NCBI RefSeq assembly: GCF_000165425.1
Contig: NW_001799001.1
Location: 62,001-126,000, forward strand
DNA: 64,000 nt
Source of the DNA: Paramecium tetraurelia
Taxonomy: Eukaryota > Ciliophora > Oligohymenophorea > Peniculida > Parameciidae
Reading direction: 5' to 3'
Under the pieces are notes generated by a model, which ran no database searches, was not told the origin of the DNA, and was given only the letters and a program-made list of their open reading frames with translations. Shown in pieces: positions 47,289 through 59,525 of the stretch (the first letter of the stretch is position 1; every line of letters begins with the position of its first letter). The translations under genes were made by a program, and so were the position numbers.

Positions 47289-47617
47289 ATGGAATCGCAG
47301 GACCGTACAAGTTAAAAATCATCAACCGCTGAGATCTAAGAAGTATTTTAATCTTTTCTACAGAAACCATTGTCGATTGACTCCTCGGATGATTGCATTG
47401 AACTGAAACCACAAGAATATAAAGGTTATAAATATAATATTTAGTGAGCATTCTAAAACAAAAATTGAAAAATAAGTAACAAACATATTCGCTAACTAAA
47501 ATACTATTTGGATTTCGATTTGATTATCAAAAAGCTGCTTGTTTAATATGCAAAAAAGAGGGCCATGTCAATTGTTGCCAAATTAATTTCCAAATTGATA
47601 ATATTTATAAAAAATGA
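47289..47617 (+). CDS. Small CCHC-type zinc-knuckle protein
   Basis: One 20-nt intron gives 102 residues. Near the C-terminus CLICKKEGHVNCC has the Cys-x2-Cys-x4-His spacing of a zinc knuckle, though the last Cys comes after two or three residues instead of four. The N-terminal half is Ser/Gln/Asp-rich. Such knuckles bind single-stranded RNA or proteins. It begins 34 bp after the previous stop. No family assigned. Confidence 0.6.
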
Positions 47618-47884
47618 CTGAATTTTTTTAAGTAAATGTTCACTTAAAAATGTTTCAGAGATCTTTTCTTTGAGTGGTTCATTTTTAAATCATTTTATTA
47701 ATACCTGAATGATATCTTCATTATAATCTTGATGATTTATGGAGAAAACCAGAAAACCTCATGATTGTAAAATCTTAATAATGAACTTCCATTTTATTAA
47801 TATTATTTGTTTTGGTCTTCGAATTTATCAAATTTCTCAATAATTTAGTAATATTACTCAAAAATTTTAATAAAAATTATTTAC

Positions 47885-48918
47885 ATGGAGGTCTAATAAA
47901 CTTTGACAGTTTGTGTTACTGGTGCTGCAGGATAGATTGCGTACAGTTTCATCCCTTTGCTTTTGTCTGGTTAAGTTTTTGGATAGGTTAAAATCAATTT
48001 GAGATTATTGGATATTCCAAAGATGGAAACAGCATTGAAAGGAGTAGTCATGGAAATTGAAGACTGTGCATATCCTTTAATCGGAGATATATAAACTGGT
48101 TCAAATCCTAAAGAGTTATTCAAAAATTGTGATTTGATTGGTAATTCCAACTTTAATTGTAGTGTTTTTGGGAGGATTTCCCCGTTTACCAGGAATGGAG
48201 AGAAAGGATTTACTACAAAAAAATGCCAATATTTTCAAAGAATAAGGAGAAGCTCTTTAGGAAGTAGGAAAGGATGACGTAAAATGTGTAGTTGTTGCCA
48301 ATCCTGCAAATACAAATTGTTTAATTTTAAGTAGATACGCAACTAAGTATATTATTAATTTTAACTTAGAATTCCTCGTTAAAATTTCACATGTTTGACT
48401 CGTTTGGATTAGAATAGAGCATACGCTTAAGTTGCTTTAGCCTTAAATAAACCATTAAATAGTCTTAAGAATATCATTATTTGGGGTAATCATTCTACTA
48501 CTCAATATCCTTCAATTGAACATGCTACAGCTGATGGATAATCTTTTGTTTTACCAGATTAGGGACAATTTATCGAGCGAATCTAGAAGAGAGGGGCTGA
48601 GGTTTTGAATGCTCGAGGAAATAGTAGTGTTTTCTCTGCTGCAAATGCTGTTAAAGGTATTTAAAAGGATGCATAATTTTAGATCATATTAAAGATTGGT
48701 TTAATGGCAGAGAGGATACTCTATTATCACTTGGAGTCCTTTCAAATGGTGAATATGGAGTGTAGAGTGGTTTGTGTTTTTCATATCCAATCAGATGCCT
48801 TGGAGCTTTTAAATATGAGATTGTTGGAAATTTAGAGTTGAGTGACTTTTCAAAATAAAAACTCAAGGTGACTGAGGAAGAACTGATACAAGAATAGGGT
48901 TTGGCAGAATCAATTTGA
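47885..48918 (+). CDS. MDH: Malate dehydrogenase, cytosolic type
   Basis: Interconverts malate and oxaloacetate with NAD(H). Three introns (22, 23 and 26 nt) give 320 residues. [16 protein letters not shown] is the dinucleotide-binding loop, [15 protein letters not shown] the substrate-binding Arg loop, [13 protein letters not shown] the NAD site, and [16 protein letters not shown] contains the catalytic His; LTRLDQNRA is the Asp-containing segment that pairs with it. The sequence is of the cytosolic/plant-NADP class (GAAGQI rather than GAAGGI). No targeting peptide is evident. Confidence 0.95.
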
Positions 48919-49009
48919 AAAAAAGGATATTCTTAATGAAAATGAAATATTAAAATATAAGATTTACAAATAAAATCATATGAATATATATGCAAATCAA
49001 AAAGTGGAT

Positions 49010-49417
49010 TCACATATGGACAAATTTAGACTTTTAAAAATGTACTTTCTTCTGTTAACTTTGTTAACAAGATTTTTAACTTATCGTTTTTTAAGATTAA
49101 GGCCTTCTAAGTATTCCTTTTTTATATGTTTCAGTCTTATTTATTGAGAAATCAAGGCTATTTCGTTATGTATTCTAGGATGCTGTTCTTCTATGAGAAC
49201 CTTCAAAAAAAGATCCATTAGAATCCGAAGGTATTTCGTCATCTATAAACTCTTTAGATTTTTAGATTAAGATTTTAGATATGTCTTATTTGGTCGGGCA
49301 ATGAGTGTACAGTTTGGCATTGCATTAGAAAGGATATGCTCTGATATCGAAATGATCTAATAATAGTTGAGGAGATTATTCAATAGAGGATTGGTTTAAA
49401 GCGCAAGCAGTTCCCAT
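49010..49417 (-). CDS. Putative myristoylated PP1-docking protein (GILR + RVxF)
   Basis: Intronless, 135 residues. MGTACALNQSS gives Gly-2 for N-myristoylation and Cys-5 for palmitoylation. The C-terminal third is basic and carries GILR at residues 101-104, a permitted form of the SILK motif, and KKVHF at 123-127, a good RVxF motif, in the order used by protein phosphatase 1 regulators. Between them lies a Gln/Ser-rich linker. The inferred role is to bring PP1 to a membrane; nothing else in the sequence suggests an enzyme. It shares this motif pair with the gene at 25937-26833. Confidence 0.65.
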
Positions 49418-49741
49418 TGAGAGTTTATTTTTAAATATATTAAAAAATGAAAACTTCGATTCATTTAATTTTGTTAAAAATGAAGGTTTTTCTTCCAAAT
49501 GAACTCATATTTTCTTATGGAAAATACAATTTCAACAGTTTATCACGAATTATGAAAAATATCAAAATTCAAAGATTAAAGTCTGCAATTTTAGAGATAT
49601 TCAATATTACAAATAATTCAATAATTAAAATTACAAAAAACCTTGATAAATTGACAAATCAAATTGTATCTACATAAAAGATATCCATATTATATTAGAA
49701 CAGAAATATAATTTTCCTTTGATTATTTAATATGATTCATA
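49418..49741. other. Intergenic region, 324 bp
   Basis: AT-rich spacer. Two overlapping plus-strand frames are open (one of about 94 codons from 49447), but composition is Ile/Lys/Asn-rich as expected by chance in such DNA, and neither could be spliced into a convincing gene. Confidence 0.4.
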
Positions 49742-50430
49742 TCAATGATGATGGTGATGAGCTTCACCTTGTCCATGTCTTCTTGCAACAGCCTATCTAG
49801 ATTCTGCCTCAACTCTTTCTATGTAAGTCTTGCCTTCTAAATTCATGAGCTGAATGTGTCTATTTTATTCCTCATAAGTCTCCAATAGTTCAGTTGCAAA
49901 ACTCTTTTCTCCAGGGACCATTCTTTACAAACCCATGTCACCTGTAATGCCTATTCATATTGATTATAATCCTTACTCAAATCTAGGAAATGCTTAACCA
50001 TGAATGGTCTTTCTTATTGGACCTTTCTAGGATAGTTTACAATTGGGTTTTTTAAATAATCTGGCTGGATGTTCCAAAATCTGGCTTCATAGAATACTTC
50101 ATATGTGAACATAATTGCTGCAAAAGCTGCAACAATATATTTCGAATCGAGTATCAAATATTTAATGGCATTCTGAGCTGAATTCAAATAGCCCTCATCT
50201 ACAGATCATATTAATTAATTACTCTAATTAATAAAGTATTCTGGCATCACACCGCAATAAAACCATAAATTTGTATCAAATACATCCATCTATAGAATAA
50301 TTCAATAGTTGCATACTCTTCTTTTATGTTGATATGCTACTGTCAAAGGCACATCAGGTCTATCCCATCCATGACCACCTCTAGTTGCTATGTTTCTTGC
50401 TGCACTTCTTCTCAATATCACACTCAACAT
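49742..50430 (-). CDS. Mitochondrial inner-membrane protein, probable respiratory or ATP-synthase subunit
   Basis: Three introns (27, 24 and 26 nt) give 203 residues. The start MLSVILRRSAARNIATRGG is a good mitochondrial presequence. One membrane segment (KYIVAAFAAIMFTYEVFYEA) lies near residue 95, and the protein ends in a charged helix and HHHH. The short modern-looking composition (GWDRPDVPLTVAYQ, PDYLKNPIVNYPRK) resembles the accessory subunits found in ciliate respiratory complexes and ATP synthase, but the exact complex is not recognisable. The presequence is the strongest evidence. Confidence 0.65.
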
Positions 50431-50522
50431 TTCGATAAATTATTTAATATATATATATATATTTCCAAAATAAATATGATAGAGAATATTAAACCTATAT
50501 AAATTAATAATATCAACCTAAA

Positions 50523-53500
50523 TCAATAGTGAATAACTTTCTGTTGGATTTAGTTAAAAATTAATAGGTGTGATCCTATTGGCTTGCCCTTTTTATATTC
50601 TCCTTCCACTATCAAATCAAGTCCAGTTTAATGATGGTGAATGGCTTTAACATTCTTACCATGCTAAACATTATCCTAAAACTCACCTTCATAAGTTATG
50701 GACTTCTATCCTCCTTACCTTATTATCAATCTCCCGAAACCTACTCTCTGATTCTTCTTCCATTCTCCCTCATATTCAGATTAATCAGCATATACTTTCT
50801 TTCCTTACCCATGTATATATCCCATTATAAAATCCCCTTCATATATTTCATATACATTAAATTTATAAGCTTCCAAAAACAACTTTTCTCTGTAAGGCTT
50901 AAACCATTTCAATCTTGCCTTTCCATGCTTCACCTCAAATTCCTAGTTGTAATACCCCACATATTAAGTCAATAATCCTTTATCGTTCATCTCCAACACT
51001 TGCCCCCAATAAAACTTGCCTTTCTTAAAAAAGCCCTTATATATTGATGAAACTCCCCTCTTTCTCAAAATCCCCATTCCATCTGGATAATCATCAAGAG
51101 TTTCGCCTTTATATTTTGAACCTTAGAAATCATAAAATTGAAGTTTCCTATTCTTGAACTACTATGAAAAGTTATAACAATAACTAGGAACTAAATCAGT
51201 AATTTAATAAGCATCCTAAATTAATTAGAATTCGCGTATATATTTATTCTACGAGAGTAGTTCAGAATCCTTATCATCTACCAATTGTTTTATGGCTTTT
51301 AAGTAAGCAGCTTGGAAGGTTAGATAATTAGTATTTTTTGAAGATTACTTCGTACTCCCTTCATTACTAACTTCATCAATTTTATTGATTTAAATCTTAT
51401 TTCTATCATGTTTCCTCTTTATTTCATTAATGATATCAATCTATTCTTATATGATCTTTTTCTATCTTTGAGTTGATTTAAGTTTTAGATCTTTCAGAGC
51501 TGCCTTATACTTTTTTCTCTCCTCAGCACGTAATTTCCTAATAAGAGCATCCGGTAGCAAGTTATCAAAAGAAGGATTTCTTAAAAACTCAATAATTTTC
51601 TATTTATTTAATTCTTCTTGTTCCTTTAGCTTTATTTCTTTTAGTTTATTTTCAACAGCAGATTGTGAGGCTATCAGTCTATCCCCTTATTTTCTATCCT
51701 TGGGCACCTTGTCCAATAAGCGTAAGTAAATTTTTAGTTCCTCCTTATTAAGTAATTCGACTTACTGTTTTTTTAATATATTTTATAAAATTGGATTTTG
51801 TTTAAGCTTTTTTAAATCTTCCTTCACCTCTATTAATTTTTATATTAAATCGGTAACAAATTTATTACTCTGTATTTCTGATTTTAATACATTTAATTGA
51901 TCTTCATTAAGGTAAGTTAGTAGATGAGGATAATTCTAGATATTGTTATCATCAAAAAAATGATCTGCCTCTTGCTTTTTTTAAATAACATCTAGGCCGT
52001 CATTGACATCATCAATTAATTACAGCTATTCTTTTTCTTTCTAAATCACAATTTCATCAAACAATTATTGAATCTGCTTTTAGTTCTTTTTACCTTGTTC
52101 ATCCTCAAAGATATTAGTTGGATCATTAGGATGCTATTCCAAATGATTAAAAATTCTTTTAATCAATTTTAATTACTTCAAAATCTCATTTTAATCTTTA
52201 TCCTTTAACTGTATCACACCTTCATTTAATTAATTTTTTATTATTTTCAAAGAGACAGGATTTTCTTGTGATTCCTAATCTATGGTTTCTTTTGGATCTT
52301 CAAATTGTTGAATCTGTTAAAATGAGTTGTCTTTGTTGATAATTTCTTAATTATTTTATCTATTAGTCTTTTTTTTATCTGGAAATTATTACTAATTATT
52401 TTCAGTTATATCAATCAATAGTGAATAATCATCTTGCTATTGATTTTGAACAATTATAACACTTCCATCATCAATTTGATTTGCTTCATAATTTTCATCA
52501 TTAAATGGCTGCAAAACTTACAATGAATTTTTCATGATACTGATATTGCTTTTTTCTACTTAAGATTAAATCCCATTCTTACTTTAATTTGGATCATCAG
52601 TTTATGGAATCAATTTCTGTTTTGAGGGAATAATTATCAATAAATTAGTCTATTAGGAATTTTATTATTGAGTTTAGATTTCAGTTTTTGAATCTTTTAG
52701 TTCTAATAAATTAAATTCTTATTGACCAGATTAAATGATTTATTTCTATACTTGATTCTCCTTAGGAACTTATTAATCCTCACTTTCAAAATCATCGATT
52801 GCCAATATGTTAATTTATTTTACTTTATCTTAAATCTCTTTTTATCCTTGAAATGAATTCAATTATCCTATGGGTTTCTCTTCGTCATTTAAATTTAATA
52901 AATCATAATTATTTGAATTATTAAATTAAAAATTTTAATTATCTATATACGTAACAATTTCACTCATATTGCTATTATTCTAATTTACTTAAACTATTTT
53001 TTAATCTTCTAAAAACTAAAAGTTTTGAGTTTAATTAAACATTGAAATAAAGTTATTAGAAGTTTCTCCCTATTTATTATCATCAATTTTATCCAATTAA
53101 ATAATTTATAAACACCCTAATTATTGGTTATCATTTTTTGATTTGCCTCCTTAGGTTTATCCGATTTATATAACATCTTAAACTTGTTCTAGATTTATTG
53201 GAGTACCTTTATCATTTCTATCAGTTAACACTTGTAATTATGACTGCATTGGAACCAAAATAATATGGTCATTTTAAGTTTTAGTATCTTCAACTTGAAC
53301 TCCTTCAAATTGTTATTGATTGAACTCATAATTTACTACTGCTAAGCTTGGCTTGATTTAAGTAACATTATTCAAGTTTTATGGATTATCTTGAATTTAG
53401 AAAAATTGGAGAGGATTTAAAGAAAAATCATATTGTTGAGATTCTGGCTTAATTCTTGTAGGGCTCTATTAATTTTACCTTTAGGGTATTTAATTTGGTA

Positions 53501-54650
53501 TTTGCGTTAAATTATTTCTTTATTTGATTTCAGTGAAACCAAGAATATCAATTTAATAATTAGAACTAATAACACTAGAGGAATCGTCATCATCGAATTA
53601 ATCTTAAAGTTCTTGAATTGCTTAATTGGCAAGAAAATAATTTTAGGGTTTAAAAGATCTATATGTATTCTCATCCTCATCTGCATGGTCAAATATCTAT
53701 TTAATAGTAAAAGTTGATTCCATTTATGATTACGATTCAGTCTGATTCAATTTCTTTTATTAAAGAAATGTCTGATACACTAATTCTGGATCCTTCTTTT
53801 AGATCAATAGGGTAAAAATGACCTCAGAGAAGATGCCATTTTAATATTACTTAAGGTTCTCTATTTTCTAAAAAAGTTATTTGTTATTTAAACCATAATA
53901 ATCAGATAAATTTTTTGGCAATGTTTGATTGTTTTCAAATACTTAGATCATCATCATTGATAATGCCCAGATGTCAATGTATTTTCTAAATTTTTAATCA
54001 GAGACATCAAATTCGTTCCAAGAGGAAACTCTGAAGTAGAAATTCTCTTCCTCCATAATTTTCTAGTACTCTTCAGGGTAGAAGAATATTAAATTATTCT
54101 ACCATTCTTTCTCTGCTTATCCTGTATATTCCTTAAGGAAATTTTAATAATGAGTTCTTGCGCTTCCAAAATCTGTGATAAGCACTTATTTTTTGTAGTA
54201 TAGGATATTGTTTGGCTTCAAATTTGTATGCTCGAATTAGGCCTTAAACAAAATACAAGCAATTTATAACAGTTATTCAAATATTTAAGCTTGTTCTTGG
54301 AAACTAACAGTGTTATTGTTTAAATATTGAAATAAGGGTTCGATGTCATCTTCACAATCATATGCAACAAATAGATTTCTTTGGTGGTTGATAGTTTCAA
54401 CTGTGTAATTTAGGATAGTAAGCACCTTTCCTGGATATTTCGAAGAAAGTATCCTTTAATTGAGTAGTTCTTAAGTGATTTTTTCCTTCCAAGTGAGCCA
54501 TTCTTTTTTAGTTTCAAACACTCTTCGCTTTATAATTTTATTGTCTTTGGATTTAAATAACTTTGTAAAGAGAGAAGTTCTTTGTATTGGTTATATTTAT
54601 TCATGAAGGGATTTGAAGGTCTATAAAGTTATTTGGAAATTAGTATTCAT
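50523..54650 (-). CDS. Large MORN-repeat pseudokinase
   Basis: A single uninterrupted frame of 1375 residues, unusual here for lacking introns. Residues about 30-330 are kinase-like: a partial N-lobe (KIIKRRVFE, then a helix around EKITQELLNQRILSSKY), FEHTNLKPNNILYYKKQV with the HRD motif changed to HTN (Asn143 at the catalytic position), ITDFGSAR (DFG from residue 160) and KYIDIWALSMMMIQVFEN. About 800 residues of Asn/Gln/Asp/Glu-rich sequence and coiled coil follow. Residues about 1180-1370 are MORN repeats (YKGETLDDYPDGMGIL, YEGDFIMGYIHGQGKKVY, YEGEWKKNQRVGFGRL). The catalytic change predicts a pseudokinase; MORN repeats often meet membranes or dimerise. Confidence 0.88.
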
Positions 54651-55457
54651 ATCAAAATAATAAATATATTAATAACACAATTGTAATTCTCTCATTCATT
54701 AGAAAAAACATTATTTAAAATTACAATAATAAATCAACATTGAGCGTCAATCAAATAGAATAACAATTTTGAGAACAAATACTTTTACTAGTATAACAAT
54801 GAATCAAGAATTGAAGAACTATTAAAATGGTCAATATCATTAACAAAGTTCATAATCGAAGATAAAAATTAAATAAATTTGATAATTCTTAAGAGTTTAA
54901 AATTTATCTATAATTCTTGATTCTAGTATTTCTTTTAGTGAAATCAAGATATCTTTGTACTCAAATTAATGGAAAATTTACATTTTTCCATTATTAAAAT
55001 TCTTGTGATCCAATAAATAGTAGCTTAATTATTGAATAAAGTAAACATATGAATCTTATAAATGTGGATTCGATCACAAAACTTTATAAATGGATATTCC
55101 AAATAGCTATCATATTAATTTATACTCCCTTAAAATAGAATATAAATAGAGAGCCAAATCAATCGGGCTTTCTATTATTTTTGATGCAATGTTTTGCATT
55201 CTAGACCAATCGGATAGATTTCAAGATTGAATAATTGATTTTAATAGAAAGAGAGTTTGTATTATGAAGAATACGGAATGCTATGAAAGTGTTATCCATT
55301 TGAATTTTATTTTGACTATATTGAGATAATTTATAATGATATAATAAAATAGAGTCCCCCAAAAAAAGTTTACTCTCAATCTACATAACTCAGCGACAGA
55401 TTATATCGACAGAATTCTATCAGAGGTGTCAGGTATAGGTATTAATTGATAGAAGGA
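54651..55457 (+). pseudogene. Coding-like fragments, no intact gene
   Basis: Protein-like phrases occur in different plus-strand frames (SRIEELLKWSISLTKFIIED near 54800-54900; KCGFDHKTLQMDIPNSYHIN and SIGLSIIFDAMFCILDQSD near 55060-55230), but no in-frame ATG leads into the first and the pieces could not be linked by introns of usual form. A decayed gene is the likeliest reading; an intron-rich gene with poor splice signals is the alternative. The parent family was not recognised. The segment also holds the divergent promoters of the flanking genes. Confidence 0.3.
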
Positions 55458-57244
55458 ATGAAATGTCTTATTTTGGATTAGGAAACCATTGGCATAATTT
55501 CACTCATCTACTCTCAATCGCAAATCTTGAAGAAGGATGTCTATTTGATGGAAAAGATTGATGCTGCTGCTTCGACTAAATAGAAGCTTTAGCATATGAA
55601 AGTAATCTTTTTGATTCGACCAACTTAAGTATGGAATGCATTTTAAATCTTTAGGAAAATTAAACATTGCTCCTATAAGAAATAAAGGATAAGAGATTTT
55701 GTGAATACTACATCTTCTTCACCAATACTTTAAGCAATTTCTATATTGAATAATTGGCGGAAGCAGATGACTCCGATCTAATCAAACAACTCCAAGAAAT
55801 TTATTTGGATTACTACATAGTACAACCAGATACTTTTACATTAAACATTCCCTCTACGATTGCATTAACTAAAAGTGTTTCGCAATGGAATGCAAAGGAT
55901 GAATAACTATTTCAAAGAGTTCTTGAGGGATTGAGTGCCACAGTATATAGTCTAAGAAGAATTCCAATGATAAGATATCAAGGATCGAGTGAAATTTGTG
56001 CTAAATTGGCATAAAAGCTAAGTTAGACAATGAGGGAAGAATATGAACAATCCTAATCCTAGTTTATGCTTTCAAATTGTTTGCTCTTGATTCTCGACAG
56101 AAGAGAAGATCCAGCAACCTTGTTATTGAATCAATGGACCTACTAGGGTATGCTCCATGAGTTGATAGGAATCCAAAACAATAGAATCGATATTCGTTAA
56201 GGTCAAAAGGCATTGAATTAAGCTGCGGTATTGTATTGATACCTATAGTTAGAGTATCGGTAAAACAGATTCAGAAAATGAGTTTGTGATATCATCTAGT
56301 TTGGATGACTTTTTTGCTGAAAATTAATACTCTAATTTTGGAGAATTAGCATAAAATATAAAAGACTTTATTGACAAAGTTACATAACAGAAGAAAGAGA
56401 CAGTGCAAATCAATTCATTAGAAGATATGCAGAAAGCTGTGGATAAGATTCCAGAAATAAGGAAGATGAGTGGTAATTTATCGAAGCATGTGGCGTTGAG
56501 TTGTGAATTATCCAAATTAGTTGAAGAGAGACAATTATTAAAAGTATCTAAAGTTGAATAAGACATTGTCTGCAACGAAGCCAAGTCTGAACATTAGAAG
56601 GCTGTATTCTAGATGCTTGAAGATAGAACGATATAAACCTATGAGAAATTAAAATTGGTTATGTTATATGCATTGAGATATGAGAATTGTGATAAAATCT
56701 CAAGGATGAAGGATGTGTTGAGGGATTTGGGTGTTAAAAACAACAGTTTAAATTTAATCAATCACTTATTGGATTATTCTGGTAAGGCTAGACGTCAAGG
56801 TGATTTATTCAGTGATAAAAATTTATTATCGAAGGCATAGCAAAAGTTCAAATCTGTTTTTAAGGATGTTCCCAATATATACACTTAACATTAACCATAT
56901 TTTCTTACTATTATTGAGTAAATTCTCAGCAACAAAATTAAAGATAACGAATTTCCAGCAACAAATTTGCATTACTTCAGAGAAAGACCTGCTGAGATTA
57001 TAATATTTTACGTTGGTGGAACATCCTTTGAAGAAGTCAAAGAAATCGGGTTGTTGAATAAATAGCGTATATAATTTAGAATAATGTGTTAGCCAATTCA
57101 CCAAACATCTTGTTAGGGGGTACCTACATTCACAATTCAAGAACCTTTCTTGCTGAGATTTGTTAATTAGCATATGAGAACAACATTGACATAGTTGTAG
57201 ATAAGTCCAACCCTAGGAGTGATAACAAATTTCATAAATTTTGA
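55458..57244 (+). CDS. VPS45: VPS45, Sec1/Munc18-family protein
   Basis: Three introns (26, 25 and 26 nt) give 569 residues. SM-family landmarks run through the protein: MKCLILDQETIGIISLIYSQ, YLMEKIDA, MKVIFLIRPT, YYIFFTNTL, LLILDRREDPATLLLNQWTY, MLHELIGIQNNRIDI, then FFAENQYSNFGELAQNIKDF and IFYVGGTSFEEVKEI, ILLGGTYIHNSRTFL. The asparagine/tyrosine rich NQYSNFGE block and the LLGGT end are typical of Vps45, which controls syntaxin-16/Tlg2 SNARE pairing in traffic between endosomes and the trans-Golgi. It looks complete. With VPS28, it is the second endosomal sorting gene here. Confidence 0.93.
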
Positions 57245-57425
57245 TTGGAATAACATTGATATTATTTTAAATACACATTAAACTTATCAATAAGTATTAT
57301 TAAAGAAATAGAAGGGTTGCTTACTTTTGGAAAGACTGTTCAAATGATTGTTTTTAGATTGTTAAATCATTTACTTTAAAATACAACACACGGGTTTATT
57401 ATATCCAGAGAAAAAGCAAGGTTGT

Positions 57426-59437
57426 TCACATTTCTTAGCATTCAGAATTGCACTGTATCCAAAACTAAGAGCATTCTATTGAGTCGATATTCTATAAGTA
57501 TACCTTAATGTTCTTAATCTTGAATGTACTACTAGCAATATTGTTATTTTTATTATGAAGATCCAATATAACCAGTTCCTAACATCCTTAATCACTAACT
57601 ATAATAAAGCTGCTTACAACTAAAAGTATTGCTATTAATAAATATTTGGTTCATCAATTTACATATTTTCTGACTGGGAAGGCACTATATTGATTATTTT
57701 GTTATAATAATCCAAGTCTTGACCGTAAAGATCGAAGAAATCTAAAAAGTTCTTGCCAATTTCTTCGTTTTCGTTGTCCCTGATTCTTTTGATTTGCAAT
57801 AAAGCCAGAATCATAGTCAATATGCAATAACTATTGAGACCACCCTTATTAAACCACTTATTACTTAGTAGGAATTCAGTAAGTTGATTGATTTAAAGTA
57901 GAATTTCAACATTAAAGCTAAACTCCTAAATTATTTAAATTCTTTCTGAAACTCAATCATCGAATTAGCAGTCTTCCTTCCCGAGTGATCATTCCTACTT
58001 ATTGTAATATCAATTAGTTTATCTTAAAATTCTTTCGAACATTACATCTTCAACACAGGTTTCTTAGCATTTTCAATTACTTTGACATCCTTGATAAAGC
58101 TTGTCGTCTAAAACTAAATTCTATGATACTTTAAATTATTCTGCCAATTTGAATAATAGTATTATTTCTTCTGACTCAACCGTTTCGATAACTATGTCAA
58201 TATCAGAATCCAACAAATTCAGTCCTGTTTAACACGATCCATAAAGAAAGGCTCTAGATTTAAATTAGACATTTTGAACAGTCTAAGAAAGAGTATGATA
58301 AGAAATACCTCATCCACCAATTAGACTATCTTATCAATTATGGGTTTCTGCTCATCTAAATATTTACTCAATTCCTATGTAAATGTGTTGATTTCAAAAG
58401 TAAGTTGCCTAATAATCACCCAAATTTGTGTACTTAACAATATCATCTATACTAATTTTATGTTATGGCAATGTGTTTTTGGATTCACAAATCAATTAAT
58501 TATAAAATGATTAGTCTATAGCTATTGTCTCTGGAATCTAAACTTCTATTTCTTTTCTTTCCTTCATATACGTCTAAGTCTCCTATTCTCTTTTCTGTAC
58601 AATTTTATTCATTTTTGGTAGAATATCAGGCTCTCCTTCTTCTTATTTTCCAATTTTCTGAATATTTTCCTGCTATTCTTCTTATTTCTTTTTTCTATTT
58701 GGAGATTTTGTAAATAGAGTCTCTTCCATAATTAACAAATCTTTAATCTTCTCATTGGCAGCCACATCCAAAGGTGTTTGATTCTACTTATTTTTCCTCT
58801 GAAATAGAAACTCCCTCTGACAGATCTATTTAATTATATTTAATTCTCCTTTTCGAGAAGCCACATGTAAGGCTGTGTCACCGTTTTCATCTTAGCCAGA
58901 TGCTCCATATTTTTCTATGATTTTTGATGCAGTCTTATAATTGCCTTTTTGTAAGGACTTAATTAAATGCTAAGGTTTATCGAGAGACGTAATCTATAAG
59001 AGAGTTTCAACTATATCCCAATTATCTTATTCAGATTGGATTGCAATATCAAGTGCAAACTTAATTTATTTGGTTTCGATTCTCTCCTTATATTTGATTA
59101 TTTCATTCAGAATGCTTATCTTGGCTGTTCTTGCTGCATAAACGATGGCTGTGTTGCCCTAATTGTCCTTATAATTAAAATCAATGGATTGTCTTAAAGT
59201 TAGAACATATATACTTTAAAATTTATTGTATACATTGAAAGTGATCTTCACTATCTCTTGTGTTCTGTATGCATTCTAAAAAGGCTTACGAATAACTTGC
59301 TTATCCTATTTGATTCGTTCGAATAAATTCCTCCAATTAAACATATAATCCTACGAATCTATAACAGTTCGAATACCTTGATTTGTCAGATCGACAATTT
59401 TCTATTGATGGACCGTCGCCTATTGCATTTAGTGCAT
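57426..59437 (-). CDS. Ankyrin-repeat terminal nucleotidyltransferase
   Basis: Six introns (22, 26, 22, 25, 20 and 19 nt) give 625 residues. The N-terminal ~270 residues hold ankyrin repeats (KDNQGNTAIVYAAR and DENGDTALHVASRKGELNII are the clearest). The C-terminal half is a TUT/poly(A)-polymerase-like nucleotidyltransferase: LYGSCQTGLNLLDSDIDIVI (GS motif and two catalytic Asp), KLIDITISRND (third Asp), then GGLNSYCILTMILALL and LHNKNNNIASSTF, equivalent to the family's DPxNxxNNV(A/G)RS block. The catalytic residues are all present. Joining ankyrin repeats to such an enzyme is uncommon; they may pick out a protein partner or site. A 19-nt intron is among the shortest here. Confidence 0.85.
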
Positions 59438-59525
59438 TTACTTAATTTTAATTATAGCAAAATCTCAAAATGAAAGGTTTAATATGTAATAAGAAAAACA
59501 AAATTATAATTTTTTATTTTAATCA

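Noticed and set aside
50631-50975. Plus-strand 114-codon hydrophobic frame
   Set aside because: Antisense of the MORN repeats of the large pseudokinase.
57245-57560. Plus-strand frame with a C-terminal hydrophobic tail that looks like a tail-anchored protein
   Set aside because: It has no ATG and its convincing part is antisense to the conserved end of the ankyrin-nucleotidyltransferase gene.
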